A DNA stretch of 64,000 nt from an uncultured Bacteroidaceae bacterium (GCA_905234605.1 CAJOIE010000009.1:1-64000); one strand, 5' to 3'; positions 25,612 to 35,792 are shown, counted from the first letter of the stretch. Program-made: numbers and translations. The notes: generated by a model not told the origin, from the letters alone.

Positions 25612-26517
25612 TTACCAGTAGATGGAGAGGTAGAGTCGTGTGTATGGGGCTTTGAACATGGTCTTGTCGCTGCCGAAGTCGCTGTGGCTGAAGTTGTCGT
25701 AGGAGAGTGTGCGGCTGGTCTGCTCGAAGCCGATGCCCACGTTCTTCCATGAGGCTGCTATGCCGAGTGTGGTGTAGGTGCCGTAGGCGTAGTTGATGAT
25801 GGGGTTGCTGTCGATGTAGGCTGTGGCCGATGTGTCGTAGGTGTACTTGTTGGCTCGCGAGCTGCTCTCTTCCTTGCTGTTGTTGAGCAGGAGGCCGGAC
25901 ACGTTGAAGCCGAAGTGGAAGTAGGCGCGCAGCTTCACGTAGTGCAGCTCGGGTATGTTGTTGATGTAGGTGAAGGGTGCCACGGTGATGGAGGGGCCTA
26001 TGTTCATGCCGTAGCTCACTTCGTGCTTCTCGAGGTTCCAGGGCATGTAGTAGCGTTTGTCGGTGCCTTCGGTGAATGTCTCGGAGCTGTTATATGTGCC
26101 GTCGTTCTTGTAGTGTGAGTAGTTGAGGTCGATGCCGGTGTAGTCGAGGCAGATTAGTGCTACGTTGGCTATGGGCGTCTTGTGCAGACGGTAGGAGCGT
26201 CCCACCTGTAGATTGAAGGAGTTGGCGGCACTGTAGTCGTTCACGGGGTTGCCTGCGCTGGTGTGTGGTGCTTCGCTGACGTTGAGCTTGGCTCCTGTGT
26301 TGAGGCCTATGTTGACGTAGGAGCGGCGTCCCCACACGTCGGAGTAGTGCTGGCTGGTGTTCTTGCGGGCGGTGATGAGTTGCTGTCGGGCGATGATGTC
26401 GTTGATGGTGGTCACTTCGTTGGCATCCTCGGAGTAGTCGATGTAGGAGTTGTCCTCTTGTGCCCGCATGGGCAGTGCGATGGCAAGGGCCAGTAGGGCC
26501 AGGATGGTGTGTCTCAT
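25612..26517 (-). CDS. Predicted outer-membrane beta-barrel protein of unknown function
   Basis: The 301-residue protein has a signal peptide (MRHTILALLALAIALPMRAQ), then a polar helical stretch. Alternating aromatic and polar strands follow (YVNIGLNTGAKLNV, YRLHKTPIANVALICLDYTG and others), ending in RLYLSIYW. A terminal aromatic residue after a beta strand is the usual outer-membrane insertion signal. I do not recognise the family. It is co-transcribed with the caspase protein downstream, and could anchor or export its partners. Confidence 0.65.
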   Translation of the reverse strand: MRHTILALLALAIALPMRAQEDNSYIDYSEDANEVTTINDIIARQQLITARKNTSQHYSDVWGRRSYVNIGLNTGAKLNVSEAPHTSAGNPVNDYSAANSFNLQVGRSYRLHKTPIANVALICLDYTGIDLNYSHYKNDGTYNSSETFTEGTDKRYYMPWNLEKHEVSYGMNIGPSITVAPFTYINNIPELHYVKLRAYFHFGFNVSGLLLNNSKEESSSRANKYTYDTSATAYIDSNPIINYAYGTYTTLGIAASWKNVGIGFEQTSRTLSYDNFSHSDFGSDKTMFKAPYTRLYLSIYW

Positions 26518-26593
26518 ATTGTTGAGTTTTTAGTGTTGCTGTCTGTCGGTGGCTGTGTGGAGGGTGCGGCTGCAGGCTGTTGCTGCTGCCGCG

Positions 26594-27490
26594 TCAGTCT
26601 TCGGCATTGGGGTTGATGATGTGCACGAGGCGTTTCTGTATGACCATCTGGTCGTCGGAGCGCTGGTTCTTGAGGAGCCACTTCTGGAAGTCGCGTGAGG
26701 AGAGGGTGTTGGGGCGTCCCTTGCCTGCTGCGCTGTCGTTGCCTTTGCTGAAGGGCTTTGGCGAGAAGATGACTACGAGCTGGCAGTCCTCGACGCTGTG
26801 TGAGGTGGTCATCTTGTAGAATGTGGCGCGTGTGGGCGAGAGGCTTTCCTGGAAGAAGGTGTAGCTCTTGCCGCCTTTCACTTCGTAGCTGCCGAGGCCT
26901 GAGTTGGCGTAGGGCAGGAGGCAGGCCACCTCATCGTTGGCGAGCTCGTTGAGGTAGACGAGGACGTAGCCGTCAATGGGGCTCTGGAAGTCGACGTAGA
27001 AGCGCTCGCCCGAGGTGAACTGTGTGGTCTCGCGCATCTCGCCGTCGGAGTTCTTGAGCAGGCGCACGCGGAGCTCGGTCTCGGCTTGTATGATTTCGCG
27101 GGCGCGCCCCCACACCTCGGCGGTGAAGGTGAGCTGACCGTCGGCGTAGGTGATGTCGAGCTGCGGATCCTTGGTGTTGCCGAGCCAGCGGCCGCGCACT
27201 TGGCTCACGGTGTTCTCCCAGAAGAAGGAGCTGCCGGCCTCGCCGTTGGTCTGGGTCATGTTGTCCACGGCGTCGGAGGTGACGAGCTCGCCGAACTCGG
27301 CCTTCATGGCTTCGGCCTGTGCCAGGGCTATGCATTTCTCCTTGGCCTGGCGGAGGGAGATGTTGTCGTTGTCGGTGACGATGTAGGAGTACACGGCATG
27401 CACCTCAGCCTCGCGGGCCTTGTTCTTCTGCGCCTGTGCTGTGGCGCATAGGGTGAGCAGTGCAAGCAGTGTGCATGTGGTGTGTCGCAT
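26594..27490 (-). CDS. Exported DUF4384-containing protein
   Basis: The 298-residue protein has a signal peptide (MRHTTCTLLALLTLCATAQA). An N-terminal half resembles the secreted LPP20-like region, with a helical AKEKCIALAQAEAMKAEFGE segment and a strand-rich part. A DUF4384 domain lies at about residues 165-245, with FYVDFQSPIDGYVLVYLNE and VACLLPYAN. DUF4384 domains are often linked to bacterial caspase-like or kinase proteins. Here the caspase gene lies two genes downstream, which fits. Periplasmic or surface location is predicted; no catalytic motif is seen. Confidence 0.75.
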   Translation of the reverse strand: MRHTTCTLLALLTLCATAQAQKNKAREAEVHAVYSYIVTDNDNISLRQAKEKCIALAQAEAMKAEFGELVTSDAVDNMTQTNGEAGSSFFWENTVSQVRGRWLGNTKDPQLDITYADGQLTFTAEVWGRAREIIQAETELRVRLLKNSDGEMRETTQFTSGERFYVDFQSPIDGYVLVYLNELANDEVACLLPYANSGLGSYEVKGGKSYTFFQESLSPTRATFYKMTTSHSVEDCQLVVIFSPKPFSKGNDSAAGKGRPNTLSSRDFQKWLLKNQRSDDQMVIQKRLVHIINPNAED

Positions 27491-27538
27491 GGGTTGCTTG
27501 GTTGTGTGGCTGTTTTGGTTTGTCGCTTGCTTTGGGGG

Positions 27539-28093
27539 CTATTTCTCGAGGTACAGCAGCATCACTTCCACCTGGCCGCCGTCGAGCTTGCGTGTCAGCG
27601 TGTAGCGTGGCTGCAGGTTGGTGATGCGCTCGCGTGTGGCGGCCTGCGAGGTGTGCAGCATGCGCTGCTCGGTGGTTATGCTGTCGCCCTCCTGTCTGTT
27701 GACGATGGTGTTGTCGGTCTCGGCGGTGATGCTGGCGGAGAGCATCTTGGCAAAGGTGGCGGAGCCTGTCTTGCGGGCCTGCATGAGGGTGCGGTTGATG
27801 TCGGTGCCCACGGCGTTGGAGCGGAACATCATGGCCTCGGCGCCGGCAGCGTAGTAGTCCACGTAGTAGGTGGCCATGGCCTGGGGCAACGTCTCCCGCG
27901 TGCCCATGAGCGTCCAGCCATCCTTCTGCAGCTTCTTGGCCTCGTCGCGTGCCATGCGGGCAGCCTCCTTGCTTGGCTTGCCGGCGGCCAGGGCTGTGGT
28001 GGCGGAGAGTGTGGCTGTGAGCAGCAGGACTGTGCTGATGGCGATGCGGCAGGCGCGGCTGAGCGCCGGCATGATATTGGTCAGGCTGAGCAT
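27539..28093 (-). CDS. Exported protein of unknown function, first gene of the caspase operon
   Basis: The 184-residue product has a hydrophobic signal sequence (IAISTVLLLTATLSATTALA). The mature part is rich in Ala, Lys and Arg (SKEAARMARDEAKKLQKDGW) and ends in strands (GGQVEVMLLYLEK). The start may be ATG 28093 or the internal ATG at 28072; a TATCTTTG box at 28133-28126 fits either. A similar AKxxAxxxAxxEA helical pattern occurs in the next protein, so the two may share a fold. No family was recognised with confidence. Confidence 0.6.
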   Translation of the reverse strand: MLSLTNIMPALSRACRIAISTVLLLTATLSATTALAAGKPSKEAARMARDEAKKLQKDGWTLMGTRETLPQAMATYYVDYYAAGAEAMMFRSNAVGTDINRTLMQARKTGSATFAKMLSASITAETDNTIVNRQEGDSITTEQRMLHTSQAATRERITNLQPRYTLTRKLDGGQVEVMLLYLEK

Positions 28094-28125
28094 GGTGTCA
28101 CGGTTTTGTATACAGGTGTGCGCCG

Positions 28126-28133
28126 CAAAGATA
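28126..28133 (-). promoter_or_regulatory. Predicted -7 box of the caspase operon (TATCTTTG)
   Basis: On the minus strand TATCTTTG matches TAnnTTTG and lies 32 bp before the first gene. No good -33 box was found. The four minus-strand genes that follow have gaps of about 50-100 bp and no internal terminator that I can see. Confidence 0.5.
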
Positions 28134-28240
28134 TGCTATTATTTCGTGCAGCCACCATTCAGCCCTCTATTTTTCTCTTGCGACCCGTCGGTGCACTCGT
28201 GGCGGCACCCTTGCACGGGCTGCGCAGGCTCATGCACGGA

Positions 28241-28321
28241 CACCCTGCACGGTGTGTCCCGACACCCTGCACTGTGCACGCGCCCACCCTGCACGGTGTG
28301 TGCCCGCCACCCTGCACGGTG
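28241..28321. repeat. Phased TGCA repeat array D (4 units)
   Basis: Units CACCCTGCACGGTG, CACCCTGCACTGTG, CACCCTGCACGGTG and CACCCTGCACGGTG start at 28241, 28263, 28285 and 28308. Core spacing is 22, 22 and 23 bp, with spacers of 8, 8 and 9 bp. This is the cleanest copy and the best source for the unit consensus. Further TGCA motifs at 28212 and 28233 are out of register and may be remnants. Confidence 0.9.
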
Positions 28322-28372
28322 TCGGGGCGGCAAAAAGAGTGTGCGGCGCGAGAGAGTGTCGCGGATTATGAC

Positions 28373-28380
28373 TACCTTTG
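28373..28380 (+). promoter_or_regulatory. Predicted -7 box for typA (TACCTTTG)
   Basis: TACCTTTG fits TAnnTTTG and lies 74 bp upstream of the typA ATG. No clear -33 element is seen 19-21 bp before it. The leader ends in a G-poor stretch (ACACACATTAACC). Confidence 0.5.
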
Positions 28381-28454
28381 CACATCCGTGTGGTCGCACG
28401 CGCGGGCTCGCCCGTGCTCATGGCGCGCACACACATTAACCTCTTATCAAGTCT

Positions 28455-30260
28455 ATGACACAGCAGTTACGCAACATAGCCATCATTGCCCACGTGGACC
28501 ACGGCAAGACGACGCTTGTCGACAAGATGCTCCTCGCAGGCAACCTCTTCCGCGACAACCAGCAGACGGGCGAGCTCATGCTCGACAACAACGAGTTGGA
28601 GCGCGAGCGCGGCATCACCATCCTGTCGAAGAACGTGAGCATACGCTACCGCGACACCAAAATCAACATCATAGACACTCCGGGGCACTCCGACTTCGGG
28701 GGTGAGGTGGAGCGCGTGCTGGGCATGGCCGACGGCTGTCTGCTGCTCGTCGACGCCTTCGAGGGACCCATGCCGCAGACGCGCTTCGTGCTGCAAAAGG
28801 CCCTGCAGATAGGCCTCAAACCCCTTGTGGTCATCAACAAGGTGGATAAGCCCAACTGTCGGCCCGAGGAGGTGTATGAGATGGTGTTCGACCTCATGTG
28901 CGACCTCGATGCCTCGGACGACCAGCTCGACTTCCCCGTCGTCTACGGCTCGGCCAAGCAGGGGTGGATGGGACCCGACTGGCAACACCCCACCGGCGAC
29001 ATCCTCTACCTGCTCGACCAGATACTGGAGCACGTGCCGGCACCAGAGCAGCGGGACGGCACGCCACAGATGCTCATCACATCGCTCGACTACAGCACCT
29101 ACACAGGGCGCATCGCCGTGGGACGCGTGCACCGAGGCACACTCCGCGAGGGCATGGCCGTCACCATAGCCCACCGCGACGGCACACGCGAGCGCACAAA
29201 GGTCAAGGAGCTGCACACCTTCACCGGCATGGGACACCAGAAAACAGATGCCGTGGCCTCGGGCGACATCTGCGCCATCATAGGCCTGCCGGCCTTTGAG
29301 ATCGGCGACACCATCTGCGATGCCGACGAGCCCGAAGCACTGCCCGCCATCAGCATCGACGAGCCCACCATGTCCATGCTCTTCACCATCAACGACTCAC
29401 CCTTCTTCGGCCGCGAAGGCAAGTGGTGCACCTCGCGCCACATACACGAGCGACTGCAGAGGGAGCTCGAGCGCAACCTCGCGCTCCGCGTGGAGCTGGC
29501 ACCGGGATGCACCGACCGCTGGATTGTCTCCGGCAGAGGCGTGCTCCACCTCTCGGTGCTCATCGAGACCATGCGCCGCGAAGGCTATGAGCTGCAAGTG
29601 GGACAGCCACAAGTGATATACAAGGAAATAGGCGGAGAACGCTGCGAGCCCATCGAGGAACTCACCATCAACGTGCCCGAGGAGTTCGCCTCCAAGATGA
29701 TCGACATGGTCACACGGCGCAAAGGCGAGATGGTCAGCATGGAGAGCCAGGGCGACCGCGTCAACATAGAATTCCACATACCCTCACGAGGCATCATCGG
29801 ACTGCGCACCAACGTGCTCACAGCATCGCAGGGAGAAGCCATCATGGCTCACCGCTATCTCGCCTACGAGCCCTACAAGGGCGACATCGTCCGGCGAACC
29901 GCCGGCAGCATGGTGGCACTCGAGAGCGGCACAGCCTTCGCCTACGCCATCAACAACCTGCAAGACCGCGGCAAGTTCTTCATAGAGCCACAGACCGAAG
30001 TCTACGCCGGACAAGTGGTGGGAGAGCACATCCACGAGAACGACCTCGTGGTCAACGTCACCAAGAACAAGCAACTCACCAACATGCGCGCCAGCGGCTC
30101 CGACGAGAAGGCACGCATCATACCCGCCACACTACTCAGCCTTGAAGAAGCACTGGAGTACATCAAGGAAGACGAGTACGTGGAGGTCACACCCAAGTCG
30201 ATGCGCATGCGCAAGATAATACTCGACCACCTCGAGCGCAAACGCTCACAGCGCGACTGA
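28455..30260 (+). CDS. typA: Ribosome-associated GTPase TypA/BipA
   Basis: TypA is a translational GTPase related to EF-G that aids 50S assembly and stress growth. The 601-residue protein has G1 [14 protein letters not shown] at residues 12-25, switch [15 protein letters not shown]4 NKVDKP, then EF-Tu domain 2, an EF-G C-domain ([20 protein letters not shown]) and the TypA-specific C-terminal domain ending [15 protein letters not shown]. Length and order are complete. Confidence 0.97.
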   Translation: MTQQLRNIAIIAHVDHGKTTLVDKMLLAGNLFRDNQQTGELMLDNNELERERGITILSKNVSIRYRDTKINIIDTPGHSDFGGEVERVLGMADGCLLLVDAFEGPMPQTRFVLQKALQIGLKPLVVINKVDKPNCRPEEVYEMVFDLMCDLDASDDQLDFPVVYGSAKQGWMGPDWQHPTGDILYLLDQILEHVPAPEQRDGTPQMLITSLDYSTYTGRIAVGRVHRGTLREGMAVTIAHRDGTRERTKVKELHTFTGMGHQKTDAVASGDICAIIGLPAFEIGDTICDADEPEALPAISIDEPTMSMLFTINDSPFFGREGKWCTSRHIHERLQRELERNLALRVELAPGCTDRWIVSGRGVLHLSVLIETMRREGYELQVGQPQVIYKEIGGERCEPIEELTINVPEEFASKMIDMVTRRKGEMVSMESQGDRVNIEFHIPSRGIIGLRTNVLTASQGEAIMAHRYLAYEPYKGDIVRRTAGSMVALESGTAFAYAINNLQDRGKFFIEPQTEVYAGQVVGEHIHENDLVVNVTKNKQLTNMRASGSDEKARIIPATLLSLEEALEYIKEDEYVEVTPKSMRMRKIILDHLERKRSQRD

Positions 30261-30312
30261 GCACCCAGCCGCACCATGACACCATGACGACTAACCAACA
30301 CATACAGCAGAG

Positions 30313-31470
30313 ATGATAACCATACGCCCCGTTGAGAGCCGGAGAGACCTATACCGCTTTGCACGGCTCAACTATCAGCTCTACAAAGGGAACCCCTACG
30401 CCGTGCCCGACTTCGTGCCCGAGATCATGGAGACATTCGACCGGCGCAAGAACGCCGCCTACGAGTTCTGCGAGGCACAACCCTTCCTCGCCCTGCGCGA
30501 CGGCAAGGTATGCGGCCGCGTGGCAGCCATCATCAACCATAAGGCCAACAAGACATGGGGCACCCGCAACGTGCGCTTCGGCTACATCGACTTCGAGGAC
30601 GATGCCGACGTCTCGGCAGCACTCCTCAGTGCCGTGGAGAAGTGGGGGCGCGAGCGGGGCATGAACAAAGTGGTGGGACCGCTCGGCTTCACCGACATGG
30701 ACCCCGAGGGCATGCTCATCGACGGCTTCGACCAGCTCTCCACCATGAGCACCATCTACAACTACCCCTACTACCCGCAGCACCTCGAGCACCACGGCTA
30801 CAGCAAGGAAATCGACTGGGTGGAGCGCCGTGTCACCGTGCCCACAGCCGACGGCAGCCACGACGCACAGAGCGAGCGCTACCTGCGCGTGGCAGAGATG
30901 AGCGCCAAACGCTACGACCTGCACGTGCGCAAGTTCCGCACACACCGCGAATGCATCCAGGCCGACGGCGGACGCTACATACAGAAAGTCTTCGACGTGG
31001 TCAACCGTGCCTATGCACCACTCTACGGCTACTCCGAGATGAACGAGCGTCAGATTGAGCAATACGCCCGCACATATCTGCCTTTCCTCGACATGCGCCT
31101 GCTCACCGTCGTGGAGAACGCCGAGGGCGAGCCCGTAGCCATGGGCGTATGCATGGGCTCCCTCTCGCGCGCCTTGCAGAAGGCCAAAGGCAAGCTCTGG
31201 CCTTTCGGATGGTGGCATCTGTGCCGCTCGCTCTACTTCCGCCACGAGCCTGTGCTCGACATGCTCCTCGTGGCCGTGCTGCCGGAGTACCAGAACAAAG
31301 GCGTCAACGCCATGCTCTTCGCCGACTTCATCCCCATAGGCCGCGACATGGGCTTCGTGTGGGCCGAGACACACCCGCAGCTCGAGACCAACGAGAAGAG
31401 CCAGGGACAGTGGGCATACCTGGAGTGCTACATACACAAGCGCCGCCGCTGCTTCCAGAAAGCCTTGTAG
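30313..31470 (+). CDS. GNAT-fold N-acetyltransferase-like protein (YghO-type)
   Basis: The 385-residue protein belongs to a conserved family resembling GNAT acetyltransferases. It has an N-terminal segment (ITIRPVESRRDLYRFARLNYQLY), a central region conserved in homologues (GPLGFTDMDPEGMLIDGFDQ) and a C-terminal acetyl-CoA-fold part (VLPEYQNKGVNAMLFADFIPIGRDMGFVWAETHPQLETN). The substrate is unknown. It lies 52 bp after typA and 93 bp before parE on the same strand. Confidence 0.7.
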   Translation: MITIRPVESRRDLYRFARLNYQLYKGNPYAVPDFVPEIMETFDRRKNAAYEFCEAQPFLALRDGKVCGRVAAIINHKANKTWGTRNVRFGYIDFEDDADVSAALLSAVEKWGRERGMNKVVGPLGFTDMDPEGMLIDGFDQLSTMSTIYNYPYYPQHLEHHGYSKEIDWVERRVTVPTADGSHDAQSERYLRVAEMSAKRYDLHVRKFRTHRECIQADGGRYIQKVFDVVNRAYAPLYGYSEMNERQIEQYARTYLPFLDMRLLTVVENAEGEPVAMGVCMGSLSRALQKAKGKLWPFGWWHLCRSLYFRHEPVLDMLLVAVLPEYQNKGVNAMLFADFIPIGRDMGFVWAETHPQLETNEKSQGQWAYLECYIHKRRRCFQKAL

Positions 31471-31563
31471 GCTGCCGCGAGCCACGCCGCAGGCACATCG
31501 GCCTGTCACGGTGCCATACCTTATATATATCAGTCACGCCAAGAACGCATATCTGCCACCTCA

Positions 31564-33522
31564 ATGAACGACGACAACATCACCCTCACCGCCTATTCCG
31601 ACGATAACATACGCCACCTCTCCGACATGGAGCACGTGCGCACGCGCCCCGGCATGTACATAGGCAAGCTCGGTGACGGCTCACACGCCGAGGACGGCAT
31701 CTACGTCCTGCTCAAGGAGGTGATAGACAATAGCATCGATGAGTTCAAGATGAGCGCCGGCCGCCGCATAGAGGTGGACATCGACGACCATCTCGCCGTG
31801 CGTGTGCGCGACTACGGACGCGGCATCCCGCTCGGCAAGCTGGTGGAAGCTGTCTCGATGCTTAACACCGGCGGCAAGTACGACAGCAAGGCCTTCAAGA
31901 AGAGCGTGGGCCTCAACGGCGTAGGCCTCAAAGCCGTCAACGCGCTCTCCGCCAGCTTCACGGCACAGAGCTTCCGCGATGGGCAGACGCACCGTGCCAC
32001 CTTCGAGTGCGGCGAGCTCAGAGACGATGTCACCGAGGCGTCGGCCGAGGAGACGGGCACCCTTATATGCTTCCGTCCCGACAGCACCCTCTTCCGTAAC
32101 TACCGCTTCCACGACGAGTTCGTGGAGACCATGCTCCGCAACTACACCTACCTCAACACAGGCCTCACCATAGTGTACAACGGACGCCGCATAGTATCGC
32201 GTCAGGGTCTGGAGGACCTGCTCGCCGACACGATGACCACGCAGCCCCTCTATCCCATCGTGCACATGCGGGGCGAGGACATCGAGATAGCCTTCACGCA
32301 TACCAACGGGCAGTATGGCGAGGAGTACCACTCATTCGTCAACGGGCAGCACACCACCCAGGGCGGCACCCACCAGAGTGCCTTCAAGAAGTATATAGCC
32401 GAGACCATCAAGGACTTCTCGGGCAAGAGCTTCGACTATGCCGACATCCGCAACGGCATCGTGGCGGCCATAAGCATCAACATACAGGAGCCTCTCTTTG
32501 AGAGCCAGACCAAGATCAAGCTGGGCTCGCTGACCACGGAGCCTGGGGGTGCAGGCATCTCGATAGACAAGTTCGTGGGCGACTTCGTCAAGCAGCAGGT
32601 GGACAACTACCTGCGCCGCAACCCCGACGTGGCCGAGGTGCTGCTCCAGAAGGTGGCCGACAGCGAGCGTGAGCGCAAGGCCATAGCCGGTGTGGCCAAG
32701 CTGGCACGTGAGCGGCAGAAGAAGGCCAACCTGCACAACCGCAAGCTGCGTGACTGCCGCATTCATCTCAACGACGCCAAGGGCGACCGCCAGGAGGACT
32801 CATCCATCTTCATCACCGAGGGCGACTCGGCCAGCGGCTCCATCACCAAGAGCCGCGACGTGCTCACGCAGGCCGTTTTCTCCCTGCGGGGCAAGCCGCT
32901 CAACTGCTACGGGCTGACGAAGAAGGTGGTCTATGAGAACGAGGAGTTCAATCTCCTGCAGGCTGCCCTCAACATTGAGGACGGCCTCGACGGGTTGCGC
33001 TACAACCGTGTCATAGTGGCCACTGATGCCGATGTCGACGGGATGCACATACGCCTCCTTATGATTACCTTCTTCCTGCAGTTCTTCCCCGAGCTCATCA
33101 AGAAGGGGCATGTCTACATCCTCCAGACACCCCTCTTCCGTGTGCGTCAGCGGCGCCGCAAGCTGTCGCGCGAGCGTCTGGCGGCCTTGGATGAGACCGA
33201 CACCAAGGGCGACTTCATCACCCGTTACTGCTATACCGACGAGGAGCGCATGGCGTTCATCGAGGCTCTCGGGCCGGAACCGGAGATCACGCGCTTCAAG
33301 GGTCTGGGAGAGATTTCGCCCGATGAGTTCCGTGGCTTCATTGGCCCTGATATGCGCCTGGAGCAGGTGTCGCTGCACAAGAGCGACCAGGTGGCGGAGC
33401 TGCTCGAGTACTATATGGGCAAGAACACCATGGAACGCCAGAACTTCATCATCGACAACCTCGTGGTCGAGGAAGACCGTGCTGAGGATGAGGAGCAGGC
33501 GCACGAGTACGACTATGTCTAA
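31564..33522 (+). CDS. parE: DNA topoisomerase IV subunit B (ParE)
   Basis: This type IIA topoisomerase ATPase subunit unlinks daughter chromosomes together with ParC. The 652-residue protein has a GHKL ATPase ([34 protein letters not shown]), a transducer domain and a TOPRIM domain with ITEGDSASG and [12 protein letters not shown]. It ends in a short tail. It lacks the long insert of proteobacterial GyrB, and the motif [19 protein letters not shown] plus the gene neighbours favour ParE over GyrB. Its stop overlaps the coaD start by eight bases. Confidence 0.88.
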   Translation: MNDDNITLTAYSDDNIRHLSDMEHVRTRPGMYIGKLGDGSHAEDGIYVLLKEVIDNSIDEFKMSAGRRIEVDIDDHLAVRVRDYGRGIPLGKLVEAVSMLNTGGKYDSKAFKKSVGLNGVGLKAVNALSASFTAQSFRDGQTHRATFECGELRDDVTEASAEETGTLICFRPDSTLFRNYRFHDEFVETMLRNYTYLNTGLTIVYNGRRIVSRQGLEDLLADTMTTQPLYPIVHMRGEDIEIAFTHTNGQYGEEYHSFVNGQHTTQGGTHQSAFKKYIAETIKDFSGKSFDYADIRNGIVAAISINIQEPLFESQTKIKLGSLTTEPGGAGISIDKFVGDFVKQQVDNYLRRNPDVAEVLLQKVADSERERKAIAGVAKLARERQKKANLHNRKLRDCRIHLNDAKGDRQEDSSIFITEGDSASGSITKSRDVLTQAVFSLRGKPLNCYGLTKKVVYENEEFNLLQAALNIEDGLDGLRYNRVIVATDADVDGMHIRLLMITFFLQFFPELIKKGHVYILQTPLFRVRQRRRKLSRERLAALDETDTKGDFITRYCYTDEERMAFIEALGPEPEITRFKGLGEISPDEFRGFIGPDMRLEQVSLHKSDQVAELLEYYMGKNTMERQNFIIDNLVVEEDRAEDEEQAHEYDYV

Positions 33523-33961
33523 GGCACTCTTTGCAGGGTCATTTGACCCTTTCACGCGTGGCCACGACGACATTGTGCGGCGTGCCATGCTGCTGTTCGA
33601 CCACGTGGTCATCGCCGTGGGCGTGAACGTGGGCAAGCAGCCGCGCCGGCCGGTCGAGCAGCGGGTGGAGGACATCCGTGCGCTCTATGCCGCCGAGGCC
33701 TCGCGCATCACGGTGGTGGCCTATGAGGGTCTCACCGTCGACGTGGCACGCCGCTACGGCGTTGATGCCATGGTGCGCGGTGTGCGCTCCGTGGCCGACT
33801 TCGAGTATGAGCGTCAGATGGCCGATGTCAACCGGCAGCTCTCGGGCATAGACACTGTGTGCCTCTTTGCCCGCCCCGAGCTGGCATCGCTGTCAAGCTC
33901 CATGGTGCGTGAGCTCGAAGCCTTCGGCCACGACGTGAGTGCTTACCTACCTTCCTGTTAA
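33515..33961 (+). CDS. coaD: Pantetheine-phosphate adenylyltransferase CoaD
   Basis: CoaD transfers AMP from ATP to 4'-phosphopantetheine, forming dephospho-CoA. The 148-residue protein has the nucleotidyltransferase motif [14 protein letters not shown], the substrate segment [19 protein letters not shown] and the LSSSMVRE motif near the C-terminus. I chose ATG 33515 ([10 protein letters not shown]) because it restores the family's N-terminus; it overlaps the parE stop by eight bases, suggesting coupled translation. Confidence 0.95.
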   Translation: MSKALFAGSFDPFTRGHDDIVRRAMLLFDHVVIAVGVNVGKQPRRPVEQRVEDIRALYAAEASRITVVAYEGLTVDVARRYGVDAMVRGVRSVADFEYERQMADVNRQLSGIDTVCLFARPELASLSSSMVRELEAFGHDVSAYLPSC

Positions 33962-33998
33962 TACCTTTACATCATCATCTATTCCCTCTTACACCGTG

Positions 33999-35591
33999 AT
34001 GCACAAGCACACACTGATGCCGCTGCTTCTCGTGGCAGCCGCGCTCACCGCCTCTGCCCAGAAGCCAGACCCGCAGGAGCAGGCCATACGCAAGCTCTTG
34101 CAGAGCACTATAATGATCAACCAGCTCTATGTGGACACAATCAACCTTGAGTCGCAGGTGGAGGACGCCATACGCGGCATGCTCTCCAAGCTGGATCCTC
34201 ACTCGTCGTATACTAATGCCGAGGAGACGCGTCGCCTCAACGAGCCTCTCCAGGGCAACTTTGAGGGCATTGGCGTAAGCTTCAGCATGCTCGACGACAC
34301 CTTGGTGGTCAACAACCCCACACCGAAGGGTCCGTCGGAGCGTGCCGGCATCCTGCCCGGCGACCGCATCGTGGCTGTCAACGACACTGCCATTGCCGGT
34401 GTCAAGATGCCACGCGATGCCATCATGAAGCGTCTGCGTGGTCCCAAGGACACCAAGGTGCGCCTCAAGGTGGTGCGCCCGGGTGTGCAGAAGCTGCTCA
34501 GCTTCACCATCAAGCGCGACAAGATACCCATGGAGAGCCTCGATGCGGCCTACATGGCGGCCCCAGGCGTGGGGCTGATACGCTTTTCGAGCTTTGCCGC
34601 CACGACACATGCAGAGGTGATGAAGGCCTTCGACAGGCTCCGCAAGGAGGGCATGCGCTCTCTCATCATCGACCTTCAGGGCAATGGCGGCGGCTACCTC
34701 GGGGCTGCTGTGGAGCTGGCAGGCGAGTTCCTGCGCGACGGCGACCGTGTGGTCTACACCGAGGGTCGCGACGGCGTGCTCGTGGGCAACTTCTTCGCGC
34801 AGGGGCTGGGAGCTTTCACCGAGGGCACCCTCGTGGTGCTCATCGACGAGCAGTCGGCATCGGCATCCGAGATCCTTGCTGGAGCCCTGCAAGACCAGGA
34901 CCGTGCCACCATCATCGGGCGCCGCTCCTTCGGAAAGGGGCTCGTGCAGAAACCCCTGCCGCTCGACGACGGTTCCATGATACGCCTCACCACCCAGCGC
35001 TACTTCACCCCTTCGGGCCGCTGCATCCAAAAGCCATACGAGAAGGGCAACGCCCGCGAGTACTCGCAGGATGTCATCGACCGTTACAACCGCGGGGAGC
35101 TGACCAATGCCGACAGCATCCACTTTCCCGACTCGCTGCGGCGCTACACCCTGCGTGAGCACCGCACTGTCTATGGCGGCGGGGGCATCATGCCCGACAT
35201 CTTTGTGCCTCTCGACACCACGCGCTACACCCGCGACTATCGCTACTGCTCTGCCCGCAACTACATCAGCGAGGCCCACCTGCGCTATATCAACGCTCAC
35301 CGCAAGGAACTCGCCAGGCAGTGGCAGAGTGCTGACGCGTTCCTTGCCGGCTACACCACGCCCGAGGAGCTCGTGCAGCAGGTGATAGACCGCGCCGTGC
35401 AGCAGGACAGCCTCAAGGTGGACAGCACGATGCTGGAGCGCACACGCATCAATATCGGCACCGTGCTCAAGGCCCTCGTGGCGCGCGACCTGTGGGAACT
35501 AAGCCAGTATTTCCAGGTCATCTACGCCGACGACCCCATGGTCTTGCGAGCCATACAGTTCATCGCCGACGACGAGCGGCGCAAGCACTGA
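33999..35591 (+). CDS. S41 family C-terminal processing peptidase with PDZ domain
   Basis: The 530-residue exported protease has a signal peptide (MPLLLVAAALTASAQ) and an N-terminal helical part (IRGMLSKLDPHSSYTNAEE). A PDZ domain lies at about residues 90-165 (GERAGILPGDRIVAVND type), then the S41 core. The SASASEILAGAL and GRRSFGKGLVQKPL segments carry the predicted Ser-Lys dyad. A C-terminal helical domain of about 130 residues follows. Members trim periplasmic or outer-membrane proteins. The start at 33999 gives a proper signal peptide; the gene is 37 bp after coaD. Confidence 0.92.
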   Translation: MHKHTLMPLLLVAAALTASAQKPDPQEQAIRKLLQSTIMINQLYVDTINLESQVEDAIRGMLSKLDPHSSYTNAEETRRLNEPLQGNFEGIGVSFSMLDDTLVVNNPTPKGPSERAGILPGDRIVAVNDTAIAGVKMPRDAIMKRLRGPKDTKVRLKVVRPGVQKLLSFTIKRDKIPMESLDAAYMAAPGVGLIRFSSFAATTHAEVMKAFDRLRKEGMRSLIIDLQGNGGGYLGAAVELAGEFLRDGDRVVYTEGRDGVLVGNFFAQGLGAFTEGTLVVLIDEQSASASEILAGALQDQDRATIIGRRSFGKGLVQKPLPLDDGSMIRLTTQRYFTPSGRCIQKPYEKGNAREYSQDVIDRYNRGELTNADSIHFPDSLRRYTLREHRTVYGGGGIMPDIFVPLDTTRYTRDYRYCSARNYISEAHLRYINAHRKELARQWQSADAFLAGYTTPEELVQQVIDRAVQQDSLKVDSTMLERTRINIGTVLKALVARDLWELSQYFQVIYADDPMVLRAIQFIADDERRKH

Positions 35592-35689
35592 GGGCCGCAC
35601 GCCTCTAACCGTGCACTCACGACGTGAGCCACAGTGCATGCATCCCGCCAATCCACTGGCTGTACCTCCGTCTTTACCTTGCCGGCACA

Positions 35690-35778
35690 AACGCAGACAC
35701 CCTGCATGGTCTGAACAATGACCATGCAGGGTGTCTGCGTTCACCGTGCAGGGTGATGAGCTCTCACCCTGCACGGTG
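35690..35778. repeat. Phased TGCA array E (4 units) folding as two hairpins between convergent genes
   Basis: Cores at 35703, 35725, 35747 and 35770 are spaced 22, 22 and 23 bp. Units 1 and 2 form a perfect inverted repeat with 22-bp arms, 35690-35711 and 35720-35741, and an eight-base loop. Units 3 and 4 pair over 15 bp (35742-35756 with 35764-35778). The array sits 98 bp after the S41 gene and 15 bp after the M16 stop, so it could act as a bidirectional terminator. Confidence 0.9.
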
Positions 35779-35792
35779 TGTGGCGTGCGGCC

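Larger units (their letters stand above)
28134..28454. other. Divergent intergenic region with array D and the typA promoter
   Basis: The 361 bp between the caspase operon and typA hold the operon promoter, array D and a TAnnTTTG box for typA. Short ORFs across the array have a low-complexity His/Pro/Ala/Arg/Cys composition and are products of the repeat, not genes. No RNA gene was recognised. Confidence 0.5.

Noticed and set aside
28139..28436. Short ORFs over array D (His/Pro/Ala/Arg-rich)
   Set aside because: They are translations of the repeat units (HPAR, TLHG and VQG patterns) and similar ORFs appear over arrays A and E; not genes.
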